DNA from: SAR92 bacterium BACL16 MAG-120619-bin48
GTDB taxonomy: Bacteria > Pseudomonadota > Gammaproteobacteria > Pseudomonadales > Porticoccaceae
DNA: 64,000 bases
Reading direction: 5' to 3'
Assembly: GCA_001438605.1 (NCBI GenBank)
Contig: LIDE01000015.1
Coordinates: 26,001 to 90,000, forward strand
The translations under genes were made by a program, and so were the position numbers. The stretch's first letter is position 1; every line of letters starts with the position of its first letter. The notes beneath the pieces were generated by a model that saw only the letters and a list, made by a program, of their open reading frames with translations, was not told where the DNA came from and searched no databases. Positions 7,363 through 16,337 of this stretch are shown here, piece by piece.

Positions 7363-8853
7363 TTATCCTAACATCGTTGCTGGCTGCTCGAGGTAACCCT
7401 TGAGAACAGACATAAACTTGGCTGCCACAGCACCATCAATAATGCGATGATCGCTCGACAGTGTCAGGCTCATAACGGTCGCTACTGCGAGTTGACCCGC
7501 TTTGACGACCGCGCGCTGCTCACCCGCACCGACGGCGAGAATAGCGCCCTGGGGTGGATTGATAATCGCGTCGAACTGCTTGATGCCAAACATACCCAGG
7601 TTGGAGACACAAAAGCTGCCACCCTGGAATTCCTCGGGCTTGAGTCGGCTGAGCTTCGCTCGGGTGGCTAAATCGCGCACTTCCTGAGAAATGGCAACCA
7701 ACCCTTTGCGGTTAGCATCGGCAACGATGGGGGTAATCAGGCCGTCATCAATAGCAACAGCCACGGAGATATGCGCATTTTCAAAGTACTTCAGCTCTTC
7801 ACCGTCAAACTGAACATTGACTGCGGGTACTTTTACTAAGGCGCTGGCACAGGCTTTGACAATAAAGTCATTGACCGAGACTTTAGCCTCCGGATTGGCG
7901 TTGTTTATCTGTGCGCGAACCTCGAGTAACGCGTCGATTTCAGCGTCAATCTGCACGCGGAAGTGCGGTGCGGTCTGCTTTGACGACTGCAATCGAGCGG
8001 CAATGGTTTTGCGCATGCCGCTGATGGCTTTGACGTCATACTCACTCTTAGATGCTGAGGAGCCGCCTGACGTTGGCATAGAAAGTTTGTTTTTTAGTGC
8101 CGCCACGGCTTCAACGTCGGCTTTACAGACGCGTCCGCGGTCGCCACTTACACGACACTCAAAAAGATTGATACCCAGCTGGCTGGCCATACGGCGTGCC
8201 ACGGGTGTCGCTTTTACATTGCTGTCATCACCGAACTGGGGGGTGCTCGACGGGCCGGTTGTGCCGCCAATCAAACGTCCGCCAGCGGCGACAACGGCCT
8301 CTTCCAAATCGCGCTTTGAGACGCGATCGTGGCGGCCGGTGCCGATAATATTGTTCAGATTGACCCCGTATTCTGCGGCCAGACGGCGCGCCACCGGCGA
8401 TGCGAATACATGACTGTCATCGCCACCTGCAGCCAGTTGGCTCATGCCACTGGCTGAATGTTGTGGCGCTGCAGCTTCTTGTGGCGCAGCGGCTAATTGC
8501 ACGGATGCGGCGGCCTTCGTCTCGGCAACAGCTGGGGTTGGCAGTTCTGCTGCAGGCGCAGCGGAGCGACTGGCAATAAATGCTTGGATGTCAGCGTCGC
8601 TTGTATCTGCCGCTGCCAGCACACCGAGCAGGGCGCCAACAATGTGCGCTTCACCTGGATTGGCAAGAATAGCGCGTAAGATGCCGCTGTCCGAGGCAGT
8701 CACCGTGTTGACGATCTTACTTGTCTCAACATCGACTAAGTCATCGCCGGCGTTGACCTTATCTCCGATGTTCACATGCCACGCGTTGATATCGCCCTCT
8801 GACATTTCCATGCCCCATTTGGGCATGTTGATGGCCTTAATTTCTGATGACAT
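7363..8853 (-). CDS. 2-oxoacid dehydrogenase E2 acyltransferase with two PSBDs
   Basis: A 496-residue dihydrolipoyl acyltransferase. Domains in order: lipoyl domain (1-80, lipoyl Lys in DVETSKI, about K46), an Ala/Pro/Gln-rich linker, a peripheral-subunit-binding domain (151-186, ASPVARRLAAEYG), a second one (215-250, ATPVARRMASQLG), and the catalytic domain (270-496) ending with the active-site DHRIIDGA. Two tandem PSBDs are unusual, as most E2 chains have one. ATG 8853 follows GGGAGGA; the 22 extra track residues overlap the E1 beta gene. The short E1 alpha and separate E1 beta fit the acetoin/branched-chain type, so the acyl substrate could be a product of the upstream pathway. Confidence 0.92.
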   Translation of the reverse strand: MSSEIKAINMPKWGMEMSEGDINAWHVNIGDKVNAGDDLVDVETSKIVNTVTASDSGILRAILANPGEAHIVGALLGVLAAADTSDADIQAFIASRSAAPAAELPTPAVAETKAAASVQLAAAPQEAAAPQHSASGMSQLAAGGDDSHVFASPVARRLAAEYGVNLNNIIGTGRHDRVSKRDLEEAVVAAGGRLIGGTTGPSSTPQFGDDSNVKATPVARRMASQLGINLFECRVSGDRGRVCKADVEAVAALKNKLSMPTSGGSSASKSEYDVKAISGMRKTIAARLQSSKQTAPHFRVQIDAEIDALLEVRAQINNANPEAKVSVNDFIVKACASALVKVPAVNVQFDGEELKYFENAHISVAVAIDDGLITPIVADANRKGLVAISQEVRDLATRAKLSRLKPEEFQGGSFCVSNLGMFGIKQFDAIINPPQGAILAVGAGEQRAVVKAGQLAVATVMSLTLSSDHRIIDGAVAAKFMSVLKGYLEQPATMLG

Positions 8854-8857
8854 AACG

Positions 8858-9904
8858 CTATCCTCCCAGGACGTCCCGAACGGCGGCCAATACTTTTTCG
8901 ACGCTTGGAATGTAAGCATCTTCTAGTTCAGGGGCAAAAGGCACAGGTGTATGTGGTGCGGTCACCATGCGAATTGGCGCCTTCAAGCTGTAGAAGCCTC
9001 GTTCGGCGACAATGGCAGAGATGTCTGAGGCAAGACCGCAGCGTGGGTTGCCTTCGTCGACAATGACGAGGCGGCCGGTGACTTCAACGCTCTCTAGGAT
9101 GGCTTCATGATCCAGTGGAGACACGGTGCGCGGGTCGATAACATCGCAGCTAATGCCTTCTTTTGCGAGAATATCCGCCGCTTCGATGGCGCGTGTAACC
9201 ATGTTGGAAATAGCGACAATCGTCACGTCGGTGCCTTGGCGGGGGAATGCGGCTTCGCCAAACGGAATCGCGTACTGCTCGTCTGGCACTTCACAAGCGT
9301 TGTCATACATGATTTTGTGTTCGAGGAAAATAACTGGGTCGTCGTCGCGGATTGCCTGAACCATTAGTCCTTTTGCGTCATAGGCGTTGCTCGGCATCAC
9401 AACCTTAAGACCGGCGATGTGCGTCACAATAGAGTGCAGCATGCTTGAGTGCTGTGCTCCCGCGCGCCAGCCGCCGCCGACGGTACCGCGAATCACCATA
9501 GGTGTTTTCGATTTTCCGCCAAACATGTAGCGAAACTTGGCGGCTTGGTTAAAGATTTGATCGAAAGAGACGCCGATAAAGTCAAAAAACATCAATTCAG
9601 CGACAGGGCGCAGACCATTGTTGGCAGCACCTGCGGCGGCGCCGATAATGGCAGCCTCACTGATTGGCGTGTCGATGACTCGACCGCGGCCAAACTCAGG
9701 CTGCAGGCCTTTGGTAACGCCAAAAACGCCACCGTAAGCATCGTCTTGACCATTGCCACCAGCACCGCCGGAGACTTCTTCGCCAAGGATGATTACGGTT
9801 GGATCGCGGCGCATTTCTTCGCGCAGCGCGTCATTGATCGCTTCTCGATAAGTCTTAATGGAAGTCTTACCAGTGATAATTCTGTTATTGGAATGAGTAG
9901 TCAT
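8858..9904 (-). CDS. 2-oxoacid dehydrogenase E1, beta subunit
   Basis: A 348-residue transketolase-like E1 beta chain. It pairs with E1 alpha to form the thiamine diphosphate site; the conserved Glu is in the VIILGEEV strand. Family blocks seen are DTPISEAAIIGAAAGAA, PVAELMFFDF, and the C-terminal VIDPRTVSPLD and TVAEGNP-like VIVDEGNPRCG. ATG 9904 has AAGGG upstream and gives normal length; the 34 extra track residues overlap E1 alpha and are rejected. It lies 10 bases after E1 alpha and 4 before E2, so all parts of the complex are translated from one message. Confidence 0.93.
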   Translation of the reverse strand: MTTHSNNRIITGKTSIKTYREAINDALREEMRRDPTVIILGEEVSGGAGGNGQDDAYGGVFGVTKGLQPEFGRGRVIDTPISEAAIIGAAAGAANNGLRPVAELMFFDFIGVSFDQIFNQAAKFRYMFGGKSKTPMVIRGTVGGGWRAGAQHSSMLHSIVTHIAGLKVVMPSNAYDAKGLMVQAIRDDDPVIFLEHKIMYDNACEVPDEQYAIPFGEAAFPRQGTDVTIVAISNMVTRAIEAADILAKEGISCDVIDPRTVSPLDHEAILESVEVTGRLVIVDEGNPRCGLASDISAIVAERGFYSLKAPIRMVTAPHTPVPFAPELEDAYIPSVEKVLAAVRDVLGG

Positions 9905-9914
9905 TTCAGCGCCC

Positions 9915-10886
9915 TTAGTATGTGCAGTAGACGTCGGACATAAGGTCCGTAGCAGGATCGGGATGTGGTGCGGCGAGTGCGTCGGCAACGGCTTTTTCAA
10001 TATCAACCATTACTTCTTTGTCGATCGCATTCATATCCGCCGCTTTCAGCCAACCTTCGGCAATCACTCGGTCGCGGAATATCTTCAGACAGTCTTGGTT
10101 TTTACGCGCTAGCTTGACTTCATCTTTGCCGCGGTAGAGTTGCGGGTCACCAATAAAGTGTCCATCGAAACGCACACACATGGCTTCGATTGCCGTTGGG
10201 CCCTCGCCATTGCGAGCGCGTTCTGTCGCAATCTTTAGCGCTTCATAGGTGGCGAAGAAATCCGTGCCATCAACGCACTCAGCAGGCATACCGAAGCCAG
10301 CGTTGCGCACAGTGAGGCTTTCACAGCCAAGGCCGTAGTTAGCCGCCGTTCCTTCAGCGTAACCGTTGTTTTCATAGACAAAAACGTGCGGTAACTTGAG
10401 TACCACAGCCAAGTTCATCGCTTCGAAAACGGTGCCTTGGTTAGCGCTACCATCGCCATTGAATGAGAGGGCAATGTTCTTTGTGCCGAGCGTCTTCGCA
10501 GCTAGAGCTGCGCCATTCACAAGTGGTGGGCCACCACCAACGATCGCATTGGCGCCGAGCATGCCTTTGTCGATGTCAGCAATGTGCATGGAGCCACCTT
10601 TGCCCTTACACAGGCCAGTGGATCTACCCATAATTTCTTTCATCATCCCGCCAACATCGCAACCTTTTGCAATGCAGTGGCCGTGGCCGCGGTGAGTACT
10701 GCCGATAATATCTTTGTCGCTTAGGTCGATACAGGCAGCAACAGCGATGGCTTCTTGACCGTTGGATACGTGCGTAAATCCAGGAACATTACCACCTTCG
10801 AATTCTTTGACGCAGCGCTCTTCGAATTCGCGGATGGTTTTCATAGAGCGGTAGGCTCTGAGGAGGAAGTCAGTTTGGTACGGCAT
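9915..10886 (-). CDS. 2-oxoacid dehydrogenase E1, alpha subunit
   Basis: A 323-residue E1 alpha chain that decarboxylates a 2-oxoacid with thiamine diphosphate. The ThDP/Mg motif is GDGSANQG followed 28 residues later by YENNGY, the normal GDG-x(n)-NN pattern. The phosphorylation-loop region reads CVRFDGHFIGDPQLYR. Short length and sequence flavour (STHRGHGHCIAKG, CKGKGGSMH) match the acetoin dehydrogenase-like group, which also includes complexes for other small 2-oxoacids. ATG 10886 has AGGGG upstream. First gene of the E1-E2-E3-DUF35-thiolase-oxygenase series. The true substrate is not evident. Confidence 0.93.
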   Translation of the reverse strand: MPYQTDFLLRAYRSMKTIREFEERCVKEFEGGNVPGFTHVSNGQEAIAVAACIDLSDKDIIGSTHRGHGHCIAKGCDVGGMMKEIMGRSTGLCKGKGGSMHIADIDKGMLGANAIVGGGPPLVNGAALAAKTLGTKNIALSFNGDGSANQGTVFEAMNLAVVLKLPHVFVYENNGYAEGTAANYGLGCESLTVRNAGFGMPAECVDGTDFFATYEALKIATERARNGEGPTAIEAMCVRFDGHFIGDPQLYRGKDEVKLARKNQDCLKIFRDRVIAEGWLKAADMNAIDKEVMVDIEKAVADALAAPHPDPATDLMSDVYCTY

Positions 10887-10926
10887 GGAGGTGCCCCTTT
10901 TTTATGTTTAATATTAGGCTGTCCAA

Positions 10927-10955
10927 ACTATACAACGTCCTAAAAAATAAAACAA
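10927..10955 (-). promoter_or_regulatory. Candidate sigma70 promoter of the catabolic operon
   Basis: On the minus strand TTGTTT (10950-10955) lies 17 bases before TATAGT (10927-10932), about 40 bases upstream of the E1 alpha ATG. The -10 matches five of six consensus bases; the -35 only three. The surrounding tract is A/T-rich. The rest of 10887-11033 shows nothing else I can name. Confidence 0.4.
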
Positions 10956-11033
10956 ACAAACAAGATGGTTTTAGCGAATTGGGCAAGGCTAATTGAGGAA
11001 ACTCGGGTGGGAGGGTTTGGTCAAGGCACATAA

Positions 11034-11070
11034 AAAAGCGATCAACCACTGTTGCGGTCGATCGCTTTTA
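11034..11070 (-). terminator. Rho-independent terminator after the ferredoxin gene
   Basis: AAAAGCGATC (11034-11043) pairs with GATCGCTTTT (11060-11069), and an inner ACC/GGT pair shortens the loop. On the minus strand the stem ends in TTTTTTA, so it terminates the ferredoxin transcript and separates it from the E1 alpha promoter. It is nearly symmetric and could work both ways. Confidence 0.85.
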
Positions 11071-11139
11071 TTCGGGTGACTGACGCAGTGGCCAGTGGCG
11101 GGGTTAAGATTGCTCGCGGGTAACACTCAATCGAGCTAC

Positions 11140-11187
11140 GTTAAAGCTGAGGGCTGTTAAAACTGGGAGCCGTTAAAACTGGGAGAC
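11140..11187. repeat. Three tandem 16-bp units at the ferredoxin 3' end
   Basis: Units GTTAAAGCTGAGGGCT (11140), GTTAAAACTGGGAGCC (11156) and GTTAAAACTGGGAGAC (11172) stand head to tail with no spacer. The last two match at 14 of 16 bases and the first is more decayed. The third unit is the real coding end of the ferredoxin gene and contains its stop. Confidence 0.85.
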
Positions 11188-11493
11188 AGGCAAATGAACG
11201 ACCAGTCCGTCGAGCGCCTCTGTCATTCTGATCTGGCAGGATAAGCGGCTGTTGTCTTTTGGCTCACTGACACAGGTCAGCAAGTCTTTTTCCATCTCAC
11301 TGGCAGGCGTTATTTTGTCCACCCAACTTTCATCAATATAACAGTGGCATGTAGCGCAGCTGCACGAGCCACCGCATTCCGCCAGAATACCGTCGATCAT
11401 ATTGTCTACAGCGCCTTGCATAAGGCTGCTGCCGGCATCGAGATTGACTTCATGGCTGTTGCCGTTGGCTTGAACATAAGTGACTGTGGGCAT
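11173..11493 (-). CDS. [2Fe-2S] ferredoxin, putidaredoxin type
   Basis: A 106-residue adrenodoxin/putidaredoxin-like ferredoxin. Cluster ligands are ECGGSCSCATCHCYI (C-x5-C-x2-C spacing) plus a late Cys in RLSCQIRM. The C-terminal VVHLPVSQ is typical of this class, where it helps dock reductase and oxygenase. These ferredoxins usually serve a cytochrome P450 or a class IIA Rieske oxygenase. The FAD reductase gene lies 63 bases upstream in the same direction, so the two form a redox chain. No P450 gene is visible here, so the Rieske oxygenase at 2958 is the best candidate partner. Confidence 0.93.
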   Translation of the reverse strand: MPTVTYVQANGNSHEVNLDAGSSLMQGAVDNMIDGILAECGGSCSCATCHCYIDESWVDKITPASEMEKDLLTCVSEPKDNSRLSCQIRMTEALDGLVVHLPVSQF

Positions 11494-11556
11494 AGGTGAA
11501 CTCCGCGAAAAATATATAGTATTAAAGTCGTTTTAAAAGTGTAAGAAGGGTTTTGT

Positions 11557-12786
11557 TTAGCTTACCAGTAATGTCTTCAAAGGCACATTATCGTCGGCGA
11601 GTTTGTTCATATCCAGCGGACTATTCTGCACGATTAACCGCTTGCCGAGCATGAAATCTTGCGGGCGATTTACCGCGTCCACTGCTAACAGTTTGCCTTC
11701 GTTGACATAGAAGGCGGCAAAACTTCGACTGCCGTTGATATCCCCGCGAATAACCACATCGGTGTAGCCTTGAGAGAGACCGGCAATTTGCAGTTTTAGA
11801 TCATACTGGTCAGACCAAAACCACGGTAGGGCGGAATAGGGATTGAGGTTTCCGCACAGGGTAGCTGCTGCAACGGAGGCTTGGTCGGAGGCATTTTGGA
11901 CAGACTCAAGACGCAGGTGTCGCTGGTAAATTGGGTTGAAGTGGGAGGTGCAATCGCCTGCCGCTAGAATATCGTGGTCACTGGTTCTGGCAAACTCATC
12001 GACCACAATGCCGTTATCGACTTGCAGTCCCGCGCTCTCTGCCAACGCGGTATTTGGAATAACACCAACGCCAATAATAACGATGTCGGCAGGATATTCT
12101 GCGCCATTTTGACAGATAACCGCTTCTGCGCGTTTTTCGCCGGAAATACTCACGGCCTGTACGTCGCTAATAATGTTAACGCCCTCTTCAGCGTGAACGC
12201 GCGCATAAAAAGCGGCAACCTCAGGAGCCGTAACACGCTGTAATATTCGCGGCATCGCTTCTAACACGGTAACCTGCATGCCGAGCTTGCGCAGTGCTGA
12301 GGCCGTTTCCAAGCCGATGTAACCGCCGCCAATAATCACCGCGCGTTTGTTGGCGCCAGTGGACTGCTTGATTTGTTGCGCATCGTGCATGTCGCGAAGA
12401 TAAAACACGCCCGCTAGATCAACACCGGGAATGGCAATACGGCGCACGCGCGCTCCCGTGGTTAAAACAAGTTTGTCGTAATTGAGCGTCTCGCCATCAT
12501 CAAGGGTTAATCTCTTGTTGGCGCGATCGATGGACGTCGCGCTCACGCCCATCGTGATGCGAATATTGGCTTTCTGATAGGCCGCTGCAGGGCGAATCAT
12601 AATGCTTTCTAAATTCTTTGCGCCGGTCAGGAAGTCTTTCGATAACGGCGGGCGGTGGTAGGGCAAAAAGTACTCATTGCTAATCATATTAATAGCGCCA
12701 GTCCAACCCTGCTGGCGCAGCGCTGGGGCTAATTGAGCGGCAGCGTGACTTGCGCCGACAATAATGCACCTGGATGTGGATTCCAT
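11557..12786 (-). CDS. FAD-dependent NAD(P)H:ferredoxin reductase
   Basis: A 409-residue putidaredoxin-reductase-like flavoprotein that passes electrons from NAD(P)H to a 2Fe-2S ferredoxin. The N-terminal dinucleotide loop is slightly altered (IVGASHAAAQLA instead of GxGxxG), as is common in this branch. YHRPPLSKDFL follows. The second Rossmann loop is IIGGGYIGLETAS near residue 150, and the FAD block is ILAAGDCTSH. The C-terminal reductase domain holds WFWSDQYDLKLQIAG. Its neighbour is the cognate ferredoxin. It probably supplies electrons for the Rieske oxygenase. The 55 bases downstream before the ferredoxin gene show no clear signal. Confidence 0.93.
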   Translation of the reverse strand: MESTSRCIIVGASHAAAQLAPALRQQGWTGAINMISNEYFLPYHRPPLSKDFLTGAKNLESIMIRPAAAYQKANIRITMGVSATSIDRANKRLTLDDGETLNYDKLVLTTGARVRRIAIPGVDLAGVFYLRDMHDAQQIKQSTGANKRAVIIGGGYIGLETASALRKLGMQVTVLEAMPRILQRVTAPEVAAFYARVHAEEGVNIISDVQAVSISGEKRAEAVICQNGAEYPADIVIIGVGVIPNTALAESAGLQVDNGIVVDEFARTSDHDILAAGDCTSHFNPIYQRHLRLESVQNASDQASVAAATLCGNLNPYSALPWFWSDQYDLKLQIAGLSQGYTDVVIRGDINGSRSFAAFYVNEGKLLAVDAVNRPQDFMLGKRLIVQNSPLDMNKLADDNVPLKTLLVS

Positions 12787-12935
12787 GAGAGAGATTTCCT
12801 CGACTGATTTAGGGTAACTATACAGCCTTTAAATAAAAACAAACAGTCCGGTTTTATCATAAAAAAGTGTCTTTTGGGTGGGTGCGAGCTTACCCAAATA
12901 GCGACGAAAGCAGTTTTTTTGGCGTGCTGTGGTGC

Positions 12936-13928
12936 TTACAAATACTCCTTTAAATCACGCTTACAGTATTCTCTGGGCGTTAGTCCAGTCCAGTGTTTGA
13001 AGGCGCGGGTAAACGATCGCGGCTCTTTAAACCCAACAATTTCAGAGACTTTTTCAACAGAGAGTCGCTCGTTGACCAATTTGCTAATCGCCACTTCGCG
13101 CCGCATATTGTCTTTAATTTTTTGATAACTCGTGGCGCTTTCTTTGAGGCGACGATGAAGGGTTTGCGGGCTGATGCCGAGCTCATCGGCGAGGTGTTGA
13201 ATGGGCGCAAAGATTAGCTGGTTGGGATCGCGCTGGGTAATAATTCGTTCAATTTGCGCTTCGAGTGTGCTGTCTGAGCCGGGTATGGTCATCACGTCGG
13301 CGGGCGCTTTGGCAACAAACTGACGCAGTTCCTGAGCTGACCGCAGCAGAGGCTTATCGAGATACTTCTCATCAAAAATCAGCCGGTTAGCGCTGCTGTT
13401 GAATTGCAGATGTGCAGGAAACATGACCTGCAATTCAGTCTTGTGCGTGGGCGAGCGAAACGTGAAGTGGGTCTCCTTGAGGCGGATCGGTTCGCCGATA
13501 TACCAACTGGGAAAGCGGTGCCAAATCACCAGCCAAAACTCTGCCATAAAATGCTGCGGGTCTAGTTCGGGTTTATGCATAGTGAAGCTAAACACAGCGT
13601 TACCCCTTGAGCGACTCAGGCGTATCGGAATATCGCTGCTAATTAAGTTGTAAAAATTGATCGCTCTTTCAAGTAACTCGCCGAGGGTTTTACAGCGGCT
13701 GACAAGCTCGGCCATGGTGGCAAAAATACCCACTTTGCAGTTGCTTTGGGTAAAGCCCATAAACTCATCGTCGAGAGTCTCTTGCACAGTTTTGAACAGT
13801 CGAGCGACTTGGTCGGTGTGTATACGCTGCCCCGCTTTATCGAGCAGGCTGGGGTTGATGCCCGCCCGCTCCAGTAGCGGTTGCTGTGGCAACGCTCGCT
13901 CGCGAATACCGTGCATACAGGCGATCAC
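12936..13928 (-). CDS. AraC family transcriptional regulator
   Basis: A 330-residue regulator with the arabinose-binding-like N-terminal domain and an AraC-type double helix-turn-helix at the end (about 230-325): LADELGISPQTLHRRLKE is the first HTH and VSEIVGFKEPRSFTRAFKHW the second, followed by TPREYC. The reading frame is open about 70 bases further upstream without an ATG; the track start is a GTG (13928), and an ATG four codons later is possible. It lies behind the reductase gene's promoter side and is divergent from the mutase operon, so it could control either. Family members with this N-terminus often respond to lipids or steroids. Confidence 0.9.
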   Translation of the reverse strand: MIACMHGIRERALPQQPLLERAGINPSLLDKAGQRIHTDQVARLFKTVQETLDDEFMGFTQSNCKVGIFATMAELVSRCKTLGELLERAINFYNLISSDIPIRLSRSRGNAVFSFTMHKPELDPQHFMAEFWLVIWHRFPSWYIGEPIRLKETHFTFRSPTHKTELQVMFPAHLQFNSSANRLIFDEKYLDKPLLRSAQELRQFVAKAPADVMTIPGSDSTLEAQIERIITQRDPNQLIFAPIQHLADELGISPQTLHRRLKESATSYQKIKDNMRREVAISKLVNERLSVEKVSEIVGFKEPRSFTRAFKHWTGLTPREYCKRDLKEYL

Positions 13929-14174
13929 ATGATGTTGGCAGATTGTGGCGATGGCTATTCTCGCGTCAGTAGGTATATAAATTGTGAGTTTGAGCGCGAT
14001 TTATACCATATTAATGGGAATAGGGTGGAGATAATTGGCAAATAATGTGAGTTTTGCTGTTGTAAATAGACCTTCTATTCAACTGTTGAGTGCGGCATAG
14101 TGATCGCCAGTAAAATGCCCGCCGTGGTATTTTGACCACTTTATAAAAAGTACACAGAGCTAGGTGAATAGCGT
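13929..14174. promoter_or_regulatory. Divergent intergenic region, AraC regulator / mutase operon
   Basis: A 246-bp AT-rich gap between two divergent genes, so it must hold both promoters. I could not fix a confident -35/-10 pair: TTGAGT and TAAAAT occur but 19 bases apart. No cobalamin riboswitch B12 box was recognised. The mutase ATG has TAGGTG upstream. Confidence 0.4.
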
Positions 14175-16310
14175 ATGACGGATAAACACAATCCAACAAT
14201 CACAGACTGGGAAGCGCTGGCGGTAAAAGAGCGGAAAGGACGGCCCGTCGATGACATGGTTTGGCAAACCCCCGAAGGCATTAACGTTAAGCCGCTCTAC
14301 ACGGCTGCCGACGTTGAGGGTCTCGCTCATCTAGATAATCTGCCTGGGTTTGCGCCGTTCAAGCGCGGCCCGAAAGCGACCATGTACGCAGGCCGCCCAT
14401 GGACCGTTCGCCAGTACGCAGGCTTTTCAACCGCAACAGAATCCAATGCTTTTTATCGCCGCAATTTAGCCGCGGGACAGCAGGGGTTGTCCGTGGCGTT
14501 TGACTTGGCCACGCACCGCGGTTATGACTCAGACCATCCTCGTGTTGAGGGTGATGTTGGCAAAGCCGGCGTGGCAATTGACTCGGTTGAAGATATGAAA
14601 ATTCTCTTCGACAGCATCCCCCTCGATCAAGTGTCAGTGTCGATGACCATGAATGGCGCCGTGTTACCCATTATGGCGAGCTATATTGTCGCTGCCGAAG
14701 AGCAGGGCGTGGCGCCAGAGCAGTTAGCAGGAACGCTGCAGAACGACATTCTGAAAGAGTTTATGGTGCGCAATACGTACATTTACCCACCAGAACCCTC
14801 CATGCGCATTGTTGCCGATATTATTGGTTACACCGCCACAAATATGCCCAAATTCAACTCCATCTCCATCTCTGGGTACCACATGCAGGAAGCCGGTGCG
14901 ACTAATGTCCAAGAGTTGGCCTACACCATTGCTGATGGCATTGAATACGTGCGCACGGCCATCAACAGCGGTCTAGATGTTGATAAATTTGCGCCTCGGT
15001 TGTCGTTCTTCTTCGCCATTGGCATGAATTTCTTTATGGAGATCGCCAAGTTGCGCGCGGCGCGTATTCTGTGGTCGACCCTGATGGCTGAAAAGTTTTC
15101 GCCAAAAGATCCCAGCTCTCTTATGCTGCGCACCCACTGTCAGACCTCCGGTGTCAGCCTGACCAGTAAAGATCCCTACAACAATATTATGCGCACCACC
15201 ATCGAAGCGATGTCCGCAGTGTTAGGCGGAACTCAGTCGCTGCACACTAATGCTTTCGATGAAGCATTAGGCTTGCCCACTGAATTTGCCGCGCGTATTG
15301 CCCGCAATACCCAGTTGGTTATTCAGGAGGAAGCGGGGGTGACCAACGTGGTCGATCCTTTGGCGGGCTCCTACTATATCGAAAGTCTCACCGCTGAATT
15401 GGTCGAGGCGGCCATGCTGCTGATCAATGAAGTTGAAGAGATGGGCGGTATGACCAAGGCGGTCGAGACCGGCTTGCCGAAACTGCGTATCGAAGAGGCC
15501 GCCGCATTGCAGCAGGCCCGTGTCGATCGTGCCGAGCAAGTGATTGTTGGCGTCAACAAGTACCAGTTGGCGGAAGAGCCCGATATCGATGTACTCGATA
15601 TCGATAACAGCGCTGTGCGCGATTCACAAATTGCACGTTTGCACAGGCTGCGTGCCGAGCGCGATGCTGCAGTGTGTCAGCAGGCCCTAGACGCACTCAC
15701 TGCCTCGGCAAAAAGTGGCCAAGGAAATCTCCTTGAGCTGGCGATTGCCGCTGCCAGAGCCCGCGCTACCGTGGGCGAGATAAGCGATGCCCTTGAGCAA
15801 GTTTGGGGACGCCACCGCGCCCAGACACGTTCAATTAGCGGTGTCTACGGGTCTGCCTATGAGGGCGATGAGGACTTTATGAATATTATGAAAAAAGTGG
15901 AAGAATTTGCGCAAACCCATGGCCGCCGCCCGCGCATGCTGGTGGTGAAGATGGGTCAAGATGGCCACGATCGCGGCGCTAAAGTGATTGCCACGGCCTT
16001 TGCCGATCTCGGCTTTGATGTGGATGTGGGGCCGATGTTCCAAACGCCCGAGGAGGCCGCGCGCCAAGCGATTGAGAACGATGTTCACATTGTCGGCGTC
16101 TCGTCTCAAGCCGCAGGCCATAAAACCCTGGTGCCGAAAATGATCGAATCTCTGAAAGCGCAGGGTGCCGGTGAAATTATTGTTATCTGTGGCGGTGTAA
16201 TACCGCCAAAAGATTACCCAGCGTTAAGAGCAGCGGGTGTGGCGGCCATTTTTGGCCCTGGCACCAATATCCCACAGGCCGCTGAAGAAGTATTGGACCT
16301 GGTTAAATAG
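14175..16310 (+). CDS. scpA: Methylmalonyl-CoA mutase (single-chain)
   Basis: A 711-residue adenosylcobalamin enzyme that converts methylmalonyl-CoA to succinyl-CoA. The N-terminal TIM barrel holds the substrate blocks [17 protein letters not shown] and [20 protein letters not shown]. The C-terminal B12 domain has DGHDRGAKV (DxHxxG, the His that binds cobalt), then GVSSQAAGH and GGVIPPKD. Length fits the homodimeric ScpA/MutB type, so no small subunit is needed. It heads an operon with propionyl-CoA carboxylase and the chaperone MeaB. No methylmalonyl-CoA epimerase gene is in the operon; it must be elsewhere if the (2S) product is to be used. Confidence 0.97.
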   Translation: MTDKHNPTITDWEALAVKERKGRPVDDMVWQTPEGINVKPLYTAADVEGLAHLDNLPGFAPFKRGPKATMYAGRPWTVRQYAGFSTATESNAFYRRNLAAGQQGLSVAFDLATHRGYDSDHPRVEGDVGKAGVAIDSVEDMKILFDSIPLDQVSVSMTMNGAVLPIMASYIVAAEEQGVAPEQLAGTLQNDILKEFMVRNTYIYPPEPSMRIVADIIGYTATNMPKFNSISISGYHMQEAGATNVQELAYTIADGIEYVRTAINSGLDVDKFAPRLSFFFAIGMNFFMEIAKLRAARILWSTLMAEKFSPKDPSSLMLRTHCQTSGVSLTSKDPYNNIMRTTIEAMSAVLGGTQSLHTNAFDEALGLPTEFAARIARNTQLVIQEEAGVTNVVDPLAGSYYIESLTAELVEAAMLLINEVEEMGGMTKAVETGLPKLRIEEAAALQQARVDRAEQVIVGVNKYQLAEEPDIDVLDIDNSAVRDSQIARLHRLRAERDAAVCQQALDALTASAKSGQGNLLELAIAAARARATVGEISDALEQVWGRHRAQTRSISGVYGSAYEGDEDFMNIMKKVEEFAQTHGRRPRMLVVKMGQDGHDRGAKVIATAFADLGFDVDVGPMFQTPEEAARQAIENDVHIVGVSSQAAGHKTLVPKMIESLKAQGAGEIIVICGGVIPPKDYPALRAAGVAAIFGPGTNIPQAAEEVLDLVK

Positions 16311-16337
16311 CCCCGGTCGTATAACAAGGAAAATAAA

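Noticed and set aside
7817-8413. 198-residue plus-strand ORF inside the E2 gene
   Set aside because: Antisense to the PSBD and catalytic domains of E2; no family features.
9449-9943. 164-residue plus-strand ORF opposite E1 beta
   Set aside because: Antisense shadow; it also runs across the E1 alpha/E1 beta junction.
13929-14174. Cobalamin riboswitch before the mutase gene
   Set aside because: No recognisable B12 box or long structured leader was found by eye.
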